Origin: Asanoa siamensis
GTDB taxonomy: Bacteria; Actinomycetota; Actinomycetes; Mycobacteriales; Micromonosporaceae
Assembly: GCF_016862555.1 (NCBI RefSeq)
Contig: NZ_BONE01000031.1
Location: 1-64,000 of the forward strand
DNA: 64,000 bases
Direction: 5' to 3'
Both the position numbers and the translations under genes were made by a program. The notes below the pieces were generated by a model, which was given only the letters and a program-made list of their open reading frames with translations, was not told the DNA's origin and made no database searches. Positions 53,326 to 62,386 of this stretch are shown here, piece by piece; position 1 is the first letter of the stretch; the number at the start of each line of letters is the position of its first letter.

Positions 53326-54576
53326 ATGCTCGGACGTCGATCGGTTGTGCTCGCGTTGCTCGTGGCGCTGGGGGTGGTCCCGGCCACCGGGGCCGCGGCG
53401 GCCCCGCGCCGGGCCGACCTCACGGTCGCCGCCACCGTCGCACCGGCGACGGTCTCCACCGCGGGCGGCTCGGCCCAGCTCCGGGTCCCCGTGCGCAACA
53501 TCGGCGGCGCCCCGGCCGCGGACGCCACCGTGCGGATCACGCTGCCGGCGGGCATCGGGCTCGAGGGCGACTCGGTCGCGTTCGCCGACTGGACCTGTGC
53601 CGTCGCCGGCCCCGTGTGGACCTGCACCCACCCCGGCCTTGTCGCAGGTGCCGCGGCCGAGACGCTCACCTTCCCGCTGACGGTGGCGCCCGGGTCCGAC
53701 GGCGTCGTGCGCACCATCCCGGTCACCGTCGCGACCTCCACCCGGGAGGCCAGCACGCGCAACAACCGGGCGACCGCGGCCGTCCGCCTCGCCACGCCGG
53801 TCCCCGGTGACATCACCGTCGGGTTGACGGCCGTGCCCGCCGAGGTGGTGGTCGGCGACCGGATCGAACTGCGCGTCCAGGTGCGCAACTCCGGTGCCGG
53901 CGACGGCTGGGCCTACGTCAACGTCCCGTTGCCCGACGGCGTCGACTTCGTCTCGCCCAGCGGCACCGACGGCTGGGACTGCAACTTCGGCCGCGACGTG
54001 GAGACGGGCGTCCGCTCGTGGGGCTGCTCGTACACGAGCGGGTTGGCTCCCGGCGAGGCCGCCCTGCCCCTGCTGCTGTTCGCCACTCTCACCACGGGCA
54101 CGCCGGGCAGCGTCCTGCCGTTCTCGGTGACCGCCCGCCCGCAGGAGGGCGAGCCGGACCTCGACGACAACGTCGCCCGCACGCAGGTCACCGTGGTCGA
54201 GCCGGCGGTCGTCAGCGGCGTCGTCTGGGCCGACCACGACGGCGACGGCCGGCGGGCGGCCGACGAGTCCGGCAGCGGCTACCGCGTCGGCGTGTGGCTC
54301 GTCCCGCTCGCGCCCGCCGACGGCGAACCCGCCGAGATCCCGGCCACCGTCGCGGCCGACGGCACCTACCGGGCGGCGGTCAAGCCCGGCGCCTACCGCG
54401 TGCAGGTGCGTCTGGACAACTGGGTGTGGGCGGACTTCACCGCGGCCGACGCCGGCGATTCCGACATCGTCACGGTGGACCACCAGACCTACCAGGTGGT
54501 GGGCGACAGCGCGGCGCTCGACCTGCGCGGCGGCACGGAGACGGTCGTCGACGCCGGCGCCCGCTACGTGAGTTGA
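53326..54576 (+). CDS. Secreted DUF11 / SdrD-B-like repeat protein
   Basis: The 416-residue protein has a signal peptide (to about residue 26, GAAAAPRR), then two CARDB/DUF11-like beta-sandwich repeats (LRVPVRNIGGAPAADATVRI and LRVQVRNSGAGDGWAYVNVP). An SdrD B-type domain closes it (VSGVVWADHDGDGRRAADES, a calcium-binding DxDxDG loop). No anchor or enzyme domain is seen. Such proteins are extracellular structural or adhesion modules. Confidence 0.85.
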   Translation: MLGRRSVVLALLVALGVVPATGAAAAPRRADLTVAATVAPATVSTAGGSAQLRVPVRNIGGAPAADATVRITLPAGIGLEGDSVAFADWTCAVAGPVWTCTHPGLVAGAAAETLTFPLTVAPGSDGVVRTIPVTVATSTREASTRNNRATAAVRLATPVPGDITVGLTAVPAEVVVGDRIELRVQVRNSGAGDGWAYVNVPLPDGVDFVSPSGTDGWDCNFGRDVETGVRSWGCSYTSGLAPGEAALPLLLFATLTTGTPGSVLPFSVTARPQEGEPDLDDNVARTQVTVVEPAVVSGVVWADHDGDGRRAADESGSGYRVGVWLVPLAPADGEPAEIPATVAADGTYRAAVKPGAYRVQVRLDNWVWADFTAADAGDSDIVTVDHQTYQVVGDSAALDLRGGTETVVDAGARYVS

Positions 54577-54623
54577 CGTAACGGGTTTCGACCCCGCGAC
54601 GCTTTCCCACGGGGGGAGGCGCC

Positions 54624-55532
54624 ATGTCCGCGGCAATCGACGTCAACGGCCTGATCGCGCTGGCCGATCAGGTACGCGCCGCGCCGGCGCGACGCCTGGA
54701 GCTGACCGCCGCCTGCGACGGCGTGGCGTGGCTCGCCCACGTCCCGGCCGCCACCGAGTCGTGCGTCAACCTCCTCGCCCAGAGCGACCCGCGGGCCCGC
54801 GAGATGCCCTGCGAGCTCGGCAGCAGCTCGATGGAGGTGCCCAGTGCCGTGGCGACCTTCCGCCGGTGGTGGCCCAAGGCGGTCATCGCCATGGGCGACC
54901 CGGGGCAGCCCGACCCGCGCGAGCCGTTGCGACCCGGCGTCGTGCTCTGGCGGTTCGACGGTGTCACCGCGTCGCCGGCGATCGGGCCGCCGAGCGCCAC
55001 CGGGTCCGCCGCGATCGCGGCTCTCTTCGCCGGCCTGCCGTGGGAGCCACCGTCGCTGATGGTCGAGGCGGCCGCGCCGCTCGCCGACGTCGAGGTCGAG
55101 GACCTGCTGGCCAGCCTGGTGCATCCGCTGCGGCTGCCGTCCGGCCGGTGGGAGCGCTCGCCCGGTTCGTGGGAACGCTACCTGCAGGCGTGGTGCTGCC
55201 TGGGCCTCCTGCACCACCGGCCGGAGCAGCCGTGGCCGACCTCGGCCCGGCGGCGGCTGCTGGTCGAGCTCGCCTACGGTGTCGAGGACTGGGTCACCGA
55301 AGCGGCTCTCTACGCCCTGGTCGCGGCCGCCTGGGCCGACCCCGCCTGCCGCGCGGACGTCGCCGAGCTGGTCCGGACCCGATACAGCCTGATGCGCGCG
55401 GCGGCCGAGACCAGACCCCTGACGATCGGGGCCTCGGTCGCCCAACTGGTCGCCATCACCCCGGAAGCGCCGCCGCGACGACGGTCTCTGTTGGACAAGG
55501 TCAGGCGGCGGCCCACTTCCGGACAGCGGTGA
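54624..55532 (+). CDS. Hypothetical protein, 302 residues
   Basis: I do not recognise this protein. It is soluble, starts MSAAIDVNGLIALADQVRAA after a GGGGGAGG ribosome site, and has a Trp/Arg-rich middle (WERSPGSWERYLQAWCCLGL) and a predicted helical C-terminal half (EDWVTEAALYALVAAAWADP). Codon use matches its neighbours, so it looks like a real gene. Its last 32 bases overlap the convergent TPR-like gene. Confidence 0.7.
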   Translation: MSAAIDVNGLIALADQVRAAPARRLELTAACDGVAWLAHVPAATESCVNLLAQSDPRAREMPCELGSSSMEVPSAVATFRRWWPKAVIAMGDPGQPDPREPLRPGVVLWRFDGVTASPAIGPPSATGSAAIAALFAGLPWEPPSLMVEAAAPLADVEVEDLLASLVHPLRLPSGRWERSPGSWERYLQAWCCLGLLHHRPEQPWPTSARRRLLVELAYGVEDWVTEAALYALVAAAWADPACRADVAELVRTRYSLMRAAAETRPLTIGASVAQLVAITPEAPPRRRSLLDKVRRRPTSGQR

Positions 55533-56487
55533 AGCCGTCGGCCTGCTTCATCCAGAAGTAGCCGTAGGTCGGGACGCTGCCCAGGTAGCGACCGACCTGG
55601 TCGAGCAGGACCCTGGTGCCGGCCCGGTCGTGGTCGGCCAGGTAGTTGGCGAGCGCCAGCCAGTGCCGCAGCGTGGTGCCCCGGCCGGTCAGCCGGGGCT
55701 CGCCGGCGCCGCGCCACTTGGCGGCGCACCACTCGATCTCGGCGATCACCTCGGGCCGGCGGAAGTAGTCCATCTTGGCCCCCAGCGACTCCGGCCGCGC
55801 GTTGAAGCCGTGCTCCGTCAGCGCGTACTCGAAGTGGGCCAGCAGCGGCAGCATCGCCACCGAGGAGCCCACGGGTGCGGCGGTGGCGGGCTGCCGGGCC
55901 GCCGCGAACATCTGCTCGTGCGAGCCGTACCACTTCCGGCACAGGTAGGTGACGGCCACCAGGTGGGCCGCGAAGTTGAACGGGTCACGCTTGACCGCCT
56001 CGGCGGCCGCGGCCGCGAACTCGTCCTGCCGGCCGTGCCCGTCGGCGAGCATCGAGGTCATCAGGACCATCCACGGGTACGGGTCGTCCGGGTTGAGCTC
56101 CACCGCGCGCCGGCTGGCGTGCGCCGCCAGCGTGGAGAGGCGGTCGAACTCGTGGAACTGCTCGGCCGTGGTCTCGCGGGCGGACCCGGAGCCGCGCGCG
56201 TCGCCGGCGAGCTCGAGCAGGGCCTCGGCGCGCAGGATGGCGACGGTCGGATCGGCGGGTGCGGCGGCCTCCCAGGCGTCGAGCCACTGTGGCTGGTGCC
56301 CGGCGGCCTTGCCCAGCACCCAGAGCCGGCGGTCACGCAGCTCCCAGTCACGGCCGGTGACCGCGATCAGGTCGCGGGCGGCCGCCCAGTCACCGCCGAG
56401 CACGCGGTCACGCACAGCGCGTAGCTCGACATCGGCCTGGCTGTAGTCCAGATCCGGTTTGGGCATCCTGCGCAGCAGTCCGAACAT
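55501..56487 (-). CDS. TPR-like protein (DUF4034-like)
   Basis: The 328-residue protein is all helical in appearance, with repeats resembling tetratricopeptides (RAVELNPDDPYPWMVLMTSM; EAVKRDPFNFAAHLVAVTYL). The N-terminal DWAAARDLIAVTGRDWELRD block and overall size recall DUF4034 proteins of unknown function. No signal or membrane helix is seen. It converges on the hypothetical gene at 54624-55532 with a 32-bp overlap, which is unusual here. Confidence 0.65.
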   Translation of the reverse strand: MFGLLRRMPKPDLDYSQADVELRAVRDRVLGGDWAAARDLIAVTGRDWELRDRRLWVLGKAAGHQPQWLDAWEAAAPADPTVAILRAEALLELAGDARGSGSARETTAEQFHEFDRLSTLAAHASRRAVELNPDDPYPWMVLMTSMLADGHGRQDEFAAAAAEAVKRDPFNFAAHLVAVTYLCRKWYGSHEQMFAAARQPATAAPVGSSVAMLPLLAHFEYALTEHGFNARPESLGAKMDYFRRPEVIAEIEWCAAKWRGAGEPRLTGRGTTLRHWLALANYLADHDRAGTRVLLDQVGRYLGSVPTYGYFWMKQADGFTAVRKWAAA

Positions 56488-56555
56488 GCGGGCGATCCTA
56501 GGGATCGACGCCGGTGCGCGCTGCCCCGCTGGCGCGTACCGGTCATGCTGAACTG

Positions 56556-56933
56556 GTGCGACTCATCCTGAACGTGCTCTGGTTCATCTTCGGCAGCGGC
56601 CTCCTGCTCGGCCTCGCCTACGGCGTGGCGGCCCTGATCTGCTTCGCGCTCGTCGTCACGATCCCCTTCGGCATCGCGTCGCTGCGGCTGGCGGTCTACT
56701 CGCTGTGGCCGTTCGGCCGCACGATCGTCACCCGCCCGGGCGCCGGCGTCCCGTCGGGCATCGCGAACATCCTCTGGGTGGTGCTGGCCGGCTGGTGGCT
56801 GGCGCTGGCCCACATCGTCGCGGGAGTCGCCCAGTGCGTGACGATCATCGGCATCCCGTTCGGCATCGCCAACTTCAAGCTGGTGCCGGCGGCCTTCTGG
56901 CCCCTCGGCCGCGAGATCGTCGACCTCGACTGA
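56556..56933 (+). CDS. yccF: YccF-family inner membrane protein
   Basis: The 125-residue protein contains two YccF (DUF307) repeats: VLWFIFGSGLLLGLAYGVAA with TIPFGIASLRLAVYSLWPFG, and ILWVVLAGWWLALAHIVAGV with GIPFGIANFKLVPAAFWPLG. The paired IPFGIA-WPFG/WPLG signature is diagnostic. GTG 56556 is the start. Function is unknown. Confidence 0.9.
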   Translation: MRLILNVLWFIFGSGLLLGLAYGVAALICFALVVTIPFGIASLRLAVYSLWPFGRTIVTRPGAGVPSGIANILWVVLAGWWLALAHIVAGVAQCVTIIGIPFGIANFKLVPAAFWPLGREIVDLD

Positions 56934-56940
56934 CGGGGCT

Positions 56941-56972
56941 GTGACCCGGACCGCGCGGGCGGCCCGGGTCAC
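56941..56972. terminator. Strong bidirectional hairpin between yccF and the GH64 gene
   Basis: Arms 56941-56954 and 56959-56972 pair over 14 positions with one mismatch around a 4-base loop, filling the 44 bases between two convergent genes. There is no T-tract. Confidence 0.8.
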
Positions 56973-56977
56973 GTCGC

Positions 56978-58744
56978 CTACCAGCCCACGGCGACCAGGA
57001 GCCACCGCGGGTCGGCGTGGGAGATGAACGAGGACTGTTCGGCGTAGTCGTCGTACGGGAAGCCGTAGGACAGGTTGTCGATCGCGCGGTCGTGCCAGAA
57101 CTTCGCGTAGTAGTTCGCCGGCGGCGCCTGGTAGAAGGTCGCCGGGTTCGACCACTGTGACTGCGGCAGGTGCGCCACGTGGCGGTTGAGGGCCGCGCAT
57201 CCCGCCGCGTTGTTCGCCAGCGGACCCGCGCACCCGAGTATGTCCGATGTGGACGCCGGCAGGCCGTTCGCCGCCGCGTACGCGGTCAGGTAGTTCTGAT
57301 AGGCGCCACCGGCGCGGAACTGGGGTGAGTTGCCCGGCGACGGGATCCGGTACGGCGCCTGGATCGTCGCCAGGTGCTTGAACTCCGCCGGCACCGCGTC
57401 GGAGAAGCGCTGGAACGTGACCGCGCGGTCCTCGGCGAACGTCGCCTCCGTCTCACCGACCGCCGCGTCGTAGCCGTCGTCCGCGCGCAGCCGCATCGCC
57501 AGCTTCAGCGCGAACGCGTCGACCCGGGTCGTGTTGCCGTTGAACACGTTCGGCCCGACCGTGAACTCGATGAAGTCACTGTATTCGCTGGTCGGTGAGC
57601 CGAGGTGGAAGTACATCCGCCCGGCCGTGTTGGCCGGCATGTCGAAGTAGGGCTGCTCGGCGATCGAGTGCACCTGCCCGTTGTAGCTCCAGTAGACCTG
57701 GCTGTCGGGGTAGCGGCCGTTGGTCCGGTTCAGGATCTTGACCATGACCACGTTCTGCGCGGGCGGGATGGCGCTGGTGTCGCCCCAGAAGCCACCGGTC
57801 GGCGGCGGGTTCGTGGGCGGCGGCGTCGGACCGCTTTCGGTGGTACGCACGACGAACTCCCACAACGAATAGCCGTACGGCGTGGCCCGCAAGGTGCCGT
57901 TCATCCGCACGTAGCGACCCGAGCCACTCACGGCCAGGGTCTGCGTGCCGCCGGCGCCGGTCGTGGTCGAGTAGACCGTCTGCCACGGACCGTCCGGCCC
58001 GCCGGACACCTGGATCTGGAAGGCCCGCGCGAACGCCGGCTCCCACTGCAGGACGACCTGACAGAGCGTCCGGGTGCTGCCGAGATCAACGCGGATCCAC
58101 TGTGGATCGGCGAAGGTGCTCGACCAGCGGGTCGCACCGTTGCCGTCGAATGCCGCCGACGCGGGCATGGTCGCGTTCTCGACCGTGGACGCCGCGGCCG
58201 GCCGGTTGAGCGCGGCGTTGCCCGAGCAGGTCGGCCCGGTGTCGATCAGGCCGTACACCTGGAACTCCCAGAGCGAGTACCCGTACGGCGTGCCGCGCGC
58301 GGTGGCGTTCATCCGCACGTACCGGCCGGCTCCCGTGACGGTCAACGCCTGGGTGCCGCCGGTCCCGGTGGTGGTCGAGTAGATCGTGGTCCACGGCCCG
58401 CCGGCGGCGGTCGCCACCTGGATCTGGAAGGCCCGCGCGTAGGCGGCCTCCCACTGCAGGACCACCTGGGAGACCTGGGTGATCGAGCCGAGGTCGACCT
58501 GGAGCCATTGCGGGTCGCCGAACGCGCTCGACCAGCGGGTGCCGGCGTTGCCGTCGACGGCGGCAGACGCGGGCGAGGCGGCGTTCTCGGTGGATGACGC
58601 GGTGGCCGGCTTGCCCTGGGAGACCAGGACGAGGGCGGCGTCGGCGGGCGACCGGGTGGTCGCGACGAGCAGCCCGGTGAGCAGGGTGGCCGCGGCGACC
58701 ACGGCGAGCGCGGCGCGGCGGGATCGGGAAAGAGCCAGAGGCAT
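56978..58744 (-). CDS. Secreted GH64-like beta-1,3-glucanase with two F5/8C domains
   Basis: The 588-residue protein starts at ATG 58744 with a signal peptide (to about residue 36). Two F5/8C (CBM32-like) domains follow (about 40-165 and 175-300; each with TRWSSxFxDPQW and YGYSLWEF). After a short Pro/Thr linker comes a catalytic domain with VVMVKILNRTNGRYPDSQVY, FIEFTVGPNVFNGNTTRVDA and YDAAVGETEATFAEDRA. These match the GH64 laminaripentaose-producing beta-1,3-glucanase family as I know it. It probably cuts beta-1,3-glucan of fungal walls or laminarin outside the cell. It is divergent from a GH3 gene with near-identical accessory domains and shared operators. Confidence 0.8.
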   Translation of the reverse strand: MPLALSRSRRAALAVVAAATLLTGLLVATTRSPADAALVLVSQGKPATASSTENAASPASAAVDGNAGTRWSSAFGDPQWLQVDLGSITQVSQVVLQWEAAYARAFQIQVATAAGGPWTTIYSTTTGTGGTQALTVTGAGRYVRMNATARGTPYGYSLWEFQVYGLIDTGPTCSGNAALNRPAAASTVENATMPASAAFDGNGATRWSSTFADPQWIRVDLGSTRTLCQVVLQWEPAFARAFQIQVSGGPDGPWQTVYSTTTGAGGTQTLAVSGSGRYVRMNGTLRATPYGYSLWEFVVRTTESGPTPPPTNPPPTGGFWGDTSAIPPAQNVVMVKILNRTNGRYPDSQVYWSYNGQVHSIAEQPYFDMPANTAGRMYFHLGSPTSEYSDFIEFTVGPNVFNGNTTRVDAFALKLAMRLRADDGYDAAVGETEATFAEDRAVTFQRFSDAVPAEFKHLATIQAPYRIPSPGNSPQFRAGGAYQNYLTAYAAANGLPASTSDILGCAGPLANNAAGCAALNRHVAHLPQSQWSNPATFYQAPPANYYAKFWHDRAIDNLSYGFPYDDYAEQSSFISHADPRWLLVAVGW

Positions 58745-58778
58745 GCGAAGACTCCTGCGGGGACGGAAGCAGGGGTGA

Positions 58779-58909
58779 GAGAGCGCTCTCAGGCGCAGAC
58801 GCTCGTCCCCGAGGGGTGGCCTTGTCAAGAGGCAATTCGACAACGCCGAATATTCGTCCCCTTGACTGGCGAGCCGCGAGTCGTGAACCTGTTGGAGAGC
58901 GCTCTCCAA
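58779..58909. promoter_or_regulatory. Divergent promoters with two GAGAGCGCTCTC operators
   Basis: GAGAGCGCTCTC occurs at 58779-58790, and the 18-bp perfect palindrome TTGGAGAGCGCTCTCCAA at 58892-58909. TTGACA on the minus strand (58828-58823) faces the GH64 gene, and TTGACT (58862-58867) faces the GH3 gene; each operator lies 30-40 bases downstream of its -35 box. The sequence resembles CebR-type LacI-family sites that control cellulose and glucan genes in actinomycetes. Confidence 0.75.
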
Positions 58910-58937
58910 GTTCGTCCGTCCCCGAATAGGAGTGCAC

Positions 58938-61900
58938 ATGCCAGCCCCACCCCGCCGCCGGCTGCTCGTCGCCGGCGCGATCCTCGCCATGCTCGCCACC
59001 GGGGTCCCCGCGACCCCGGCCGTAGCCGCCGGCCCCCTGATCTCCCAGGGCAAGCCGGCCACGGCCTCGTCCACCGAGAACGCCGGCACCCCCGCCTCCG
59101 CCGCCGTCGACGGCAACCCCGGCACCCGCTGGTCCAGCGCCTTCAGCGATCCCCAGTGGCTCCAGGTCGACCTCGGCGCCACCGCCGCGATCGACCAGGT
59201 CGAACTCGTCTGGGAGTCGGCCGCCGCGTCCGCGTTCCAGATCCAGGTCGCCGCCTCCGCGACGGGCCCGTGGCAGACCGTCTACTCCACCACCACCGCG
59301 ACCGGCGGCACCCAGACCCTCGCGGTCACGGGATCCGGCCGCTACGTCCGCATGTACGGCACCGCCCGCACCAGCGGCTGGGGCTACTCGCTCTGGGAGT
59401 TCCGTGTCTTCGGCACCACCGGTGGCGGCGGCCCCACCGACCCGCCACCTGCCGGCGGCACCCCGATCTCCGCCTTCAAGACCGTCAACGCGTCCTCGTA
59501 CGAGGGCGGCAACGCCCCCGCCGCGGCCGTCGACGGCCGGACCACCACCCGCTGGTCGAGCCAGTACAGCGATCCACAGTGGATCAGCGTCGACTTCGGC
59601 GGCACCGCCAGCATCAACCAGGTCGTCCTCACCTGGGAGAGCGCCTACGCCTCCGCGTACCGCCTGGAGACCTCGACCAACGGCACCACCTGGACCAGCG
59701 TCTACAGCACCACCGCCGGCCGCGGCGGCACGGAACGGCTCGCGGTCACGGCGAGCGGCCGCTTCCTGCGCCTCTACGGCACCGCCCGCGCCACCGGCTA
59801 CGGCTACTCGCTGTGGGAGTTCCAGGTCTTCGGCACCGTGGACACCAGCGCGACCAGCCCGCCGCTGCTCTCCGGACCGACCCGCCCGCCGGCGACCACC
59901 GGCCAGTTCGCGCTCAGCGCACCCGCCGACGGCGCGATGGTCACCACCACCCGCCGCCCGGCAATGTCCTGGGCCGCGGTCGGCGGCGCCACCCGCTACC
60001 AGGTCTGGATCAACGTCAGCCGCACCGACTACGACTTCGCCGCGACCGGCAACCTGATCGACCTCTACACCCGCGTCGCCGAGGTCACCGGGACGTCGTA
60101 CACGCCGACCTGGGATCTATCGGATCGTTGGACCTACAAGTGGTACGTCACCGCCGGCAGCACGACCAGCGCCATCCGCCGGTTCAGCGTCTACGTGCCC
60201 ACCCTCGAAACGGTCGCGGACGGCATCAACGTCGTGGCCGGCGCCCGCGACCTCGACCGCAACGGCACGATCGCGCCGTACGAGGACTGGCGCCAGCCGA
60301 TCGAGACCCGGGTCAACGACCTCCTGGGCCGGATGACGGCCGAGGAGAAGGCGTACCAGATGTTCTACAACGCCCAGGCGTTCCCGCGCGCGGGCTGGCA
60401 CTTCGGCCCGGCCGGCGCGGCCGACCTGCACGCCGCGCTGCTCGGCTCCTCGGGCACCCGGCTCGGCATCCCGTTCGTCTCGGCCGGCGACACCATCCAC
60501 GGCTACCAGACCACCTACCCGACGCAGAGCGCGCTGGCCGCGGCCCGCAACTACCCGCTGCAGTACAAGCTCGGCGACATGCAGCGCCGCGAGCAGCTCG
60601 AGGTCGGCACCCGCGGTGTGCTCGGCCCGCTGGCCGAGGTCGGCACCAAGGTGCTCTACCCGCGCATCCAGGAGGGCAACGGCGAGAACGCGGTCGTGGC
60701 CGCGGCCCAGGTGCGGGCGCTCGTCGCGGGCCTGCAGGGCGGCCCGGAGCTCAACCCGCGCTCGGTGCTCGCCACGGTCAAGCACTGGCCGGGCGAGGGC
60801 GCGGGTGGCGAGGCGCTGATCGTCTACGACGGGGTCACCATCAAGTACCACCTGATCCCGTTCCGGGCGGCGATGGAGGCGGGCGCCGTCAACATCATGC
60901 CCGGGTACGCGGGATCGTCCTTCCTGGACCCCGGTGGCCCCGGGGCCGGTGACAGCGCGCCGATCCTCGCGTACCTGCGACAGAATCTGGGTTATCAAGG
61001 CCTGATCACCACCGACTGGCTGCCCTGGGGCGCGTGGGTCGGCGCGGCGCGGGCCGGCTCCGACGTGATGGGCGGCGCCGACCCGGGCGCGACCGGCTTC
61101 TCGATGGGCACCTTCATCAGTTCCGTGGGCGCGGCGCGGATCGACGACGCCGTGCGCCGGGTGCTGCGGATCAAGTTCCAGCTCGGCCTCTTCGAGAACC
61201 CGTACGGCGACCCGGTCAACGGCCCGTACCGGATGCACCAGCCGTCCTACACCGCCCTCGCCAACCAGGCGTCGCGTGAGGCCATGACGCTGCTGAAGAA
61301 CGACGGTGCGGTGCTGCCGCTGCGACTGGCGGCCGGCGACACGGTCGTGGTCGCCGGGCCGCGCGCCACGGACACGTCCGCGTGCTGCATCTGGACCAGC
61401 TACTTCCACCAGGAGTACGGGTCGCTGACGATGCTGGACGCGATCCGGGCCAGGGGCGCGCAGGCCGGCGTGAACGTGGTCTCCGGCGACGCGCCGAACC
61501 CGAAGCTGGCGATCGTCGCGGTGGGGGAGGGTTCCTACACGCACGGGACGCAGTGGGTGAAGGAGCAGCCGTACCTGCCGCCGGACCAGCTCGCCCTGAT
61601 CCGCAACTTCCGCGCCCGGGGGATCCCGGTGGTGGTCGCGCTGGTCATGCCCCGCCCGTACGTGATCACGGAGTGGCACGACCAGGCGAACGCGATCGTC
61701 GTCACCTACCGCGGTGGCGAGGAGATGGGGCCGGCGCTGGCCAGCCTGCTCTTCGGTGACTACGCGCCGACCGGCAAGCTGCCCTGGCAACTGCCACGCA
61801 GCCTGACCGACGTGCTCCGCCCGGGCGGCAGCGACGTGCTGGCGGACGCGACCGAGGCCTGGGACCTGCCCTACGACCTCGGCGCCACGGCCGCCCAGCG

Positions 61901-61994
61901 CACGACGCTGCGGTCCCAGATCGACGCCGGCCAGCAGCCGACGCCGACGGGCAACCCGCTCTACCAGTACGGAGCGGGGCGCACCGGCTTCTAG
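58938..61994 (+). CDS. Secreted GH3 beta-glucosidase-like enzyme with two F5/8C domains
   Basis: The 1018-residue protein starts at ATG 58938 (AGGAG five bases upstream) with a signal peptide of about 31 residues. Two F5/8C domains follow (about 35-160 and 175-300), then an Fn3-like module (FALSAPADGAMVTTTRRPAM) and a GH3 catalytic region from about residue 430. KHWPGEG and the nucleophile Asp693 in GLITTDWLPWGAW are visible, and the GH3 C-terminal domain ends near EEMGPALASLLFGDYAPTGK. GH3 enzymes release glucose from oligosaccharide ends. It is divergent from the GH64 gene with shared operators, so the two probably work as endo- and exo-acting beta-glucan enzymes. Its stop overlaps that of the VOC gene. 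Confidence 0.9.
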   Translation: MPAPPRRRLLVAGAILAMLATGVPATPAVAAGPLISQGKPATASSTENAGTPASAAVDGNPGTRWSSAFSDPQWLQVDLGATAAIDQVELVWESAAASAFQIQVAASATGPWQTVYSTTTATGGTQTLAVTGSGRYVRMYGTARTSGWGYSLWEFRVFGTTGGGGPTDPPPAGGTPISAFKTVNASSYEGGNAPAAAVDGRTTTRWSSQYSDPQWISVDFGGTASINQVVLTWESAYASAYRLETSTNGTTWTSVYSTTAGRGGTERLAVTASGRFLRLYGTARATGYGYSLWEFQVFGTVDTSATSPPLLSGPTRPPATTGQFALSAPADGAMVTTTRRPAMSWAAVGGATRYQVWINVSRTDYDFAATGNLIDLYTRVAEVTGTSYTPTWDLSDRWTYKWYVTAGSTTSAIRRFSVYVPTLETVADGINVVAGARDLDRNGTIAPYEDWRQPIETRVNDLLGRMTAEEKAYQMFYNAQAFPRAGWHFGPAGAADLHAALLGSSGTRLGIPFVSAGDTIHGYQTTYPTQSALAAARNYPLQYKLGDMQRREQLEVGTRGVLGPLAEVGTKVLYPRIQEGNGENAVVAAAQVRALVAGLQGGPELNPRSVLATVKHWPGEGAGGEALIVYDGVTIKYHLIPFRAAMEAGAVNIMPGYAGSSFLDPGGPGAGDSAPILAYLRQNLGYQGLITTDWLPWGAWVGAARAGSDVMGGADPGATGFSMGTFISSVGAARIDDAVRRVLRIKFQLGLFENPYGDPVNGPYRMHQPSYTALANQASREAMTLLKNDGAVLPLRLAAGDTVVVAGPRATDTSACCIWTSYFHQEYGSLTMLDAIRARGAQAGVNVVSGDAPNPKLAIVAVGEGSYTHGTQWVKEQPYLPPDQLALIRNFRARGIPVVVALVMPRPYVITEWHDQANAIVVTYRGGEEMGPALASLLFGDYAPTGKLPWQLPRSLTDVLRPGGSDVLADATEAWDLPYDLGATAAQRTTLRSQIDAGQQPTPTGNPLYQYGAGRTGF

Positions 61995-62362
61995 CCCGGT
62001 CGGGTCTCGGTCAGGGCGAGGTTGTGGCCGTCCGGGTCACGGAAGAACGTCATCCACAGCTCACCCGTGTCGTCCCGGTGCACCAGGTGCGGCTCGTCGA
62101 GGAAGGAGACCCCCTCCTTGGCGAGCCGCTCCCGCTCGGCGACCAGGTCGTCGACGGTGAAGTAGAGCGTCACCTTGCTGGCGAACGCCTCGGACTCGGG
62201 CACGCCGAGGTAGAGGCGGACGTCGCCGCTCTGGAAGAACGCCATCGACTGCCCCGGCACGTCGAAGAGGAACGGGATGCCGAGCACGTCCCGGTAGAAC
62301 CGGACCGACCGCTCGAGCTCGCTCACGCTGACGTGGATCTGGGAAACCGCACCAACCGACAT
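61991..62362 (-). CDS. VOC-family (glyoxalase-like) protein
   Basis: The 123-residue protein has the two beta-alpha-beta-beta-beta units of the vicinal-oxygen-chelate fold: IHVSVSELERSVRFYRDVLG at the start and FFRDPDGHNLALTE at the end, with metal-ligand positions His10 and the late Glu. The family covers glyoxalases, dioxygenases and resistance proteins; the substrate is not evident. It converges on the GH3 gene with overlapping stops. Confidence 0.88.
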   Translation of the reverse strand: MSVGAVSQIHVSVSELERSVRFYRDVLGIPFLFDVPGQSMAFFQSGDVRLYLGVPESEAFASKVTLYFTVDDLVAERERLAKEGVSFLDEPHLVHRDDTGELWMTFFRDPDGHNLALTETRPG

Positions 62363-62386
62363 GCCTCTCAGCTCACCAGTCGTCGC

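Noticed and set aside
60117-61790. 557-codon minus-strand frame opposite the GH3 gene
   Set aside because: It is an antisense shadow; the GH3 catalytic and C-terminal domains on the plus strand are complete.
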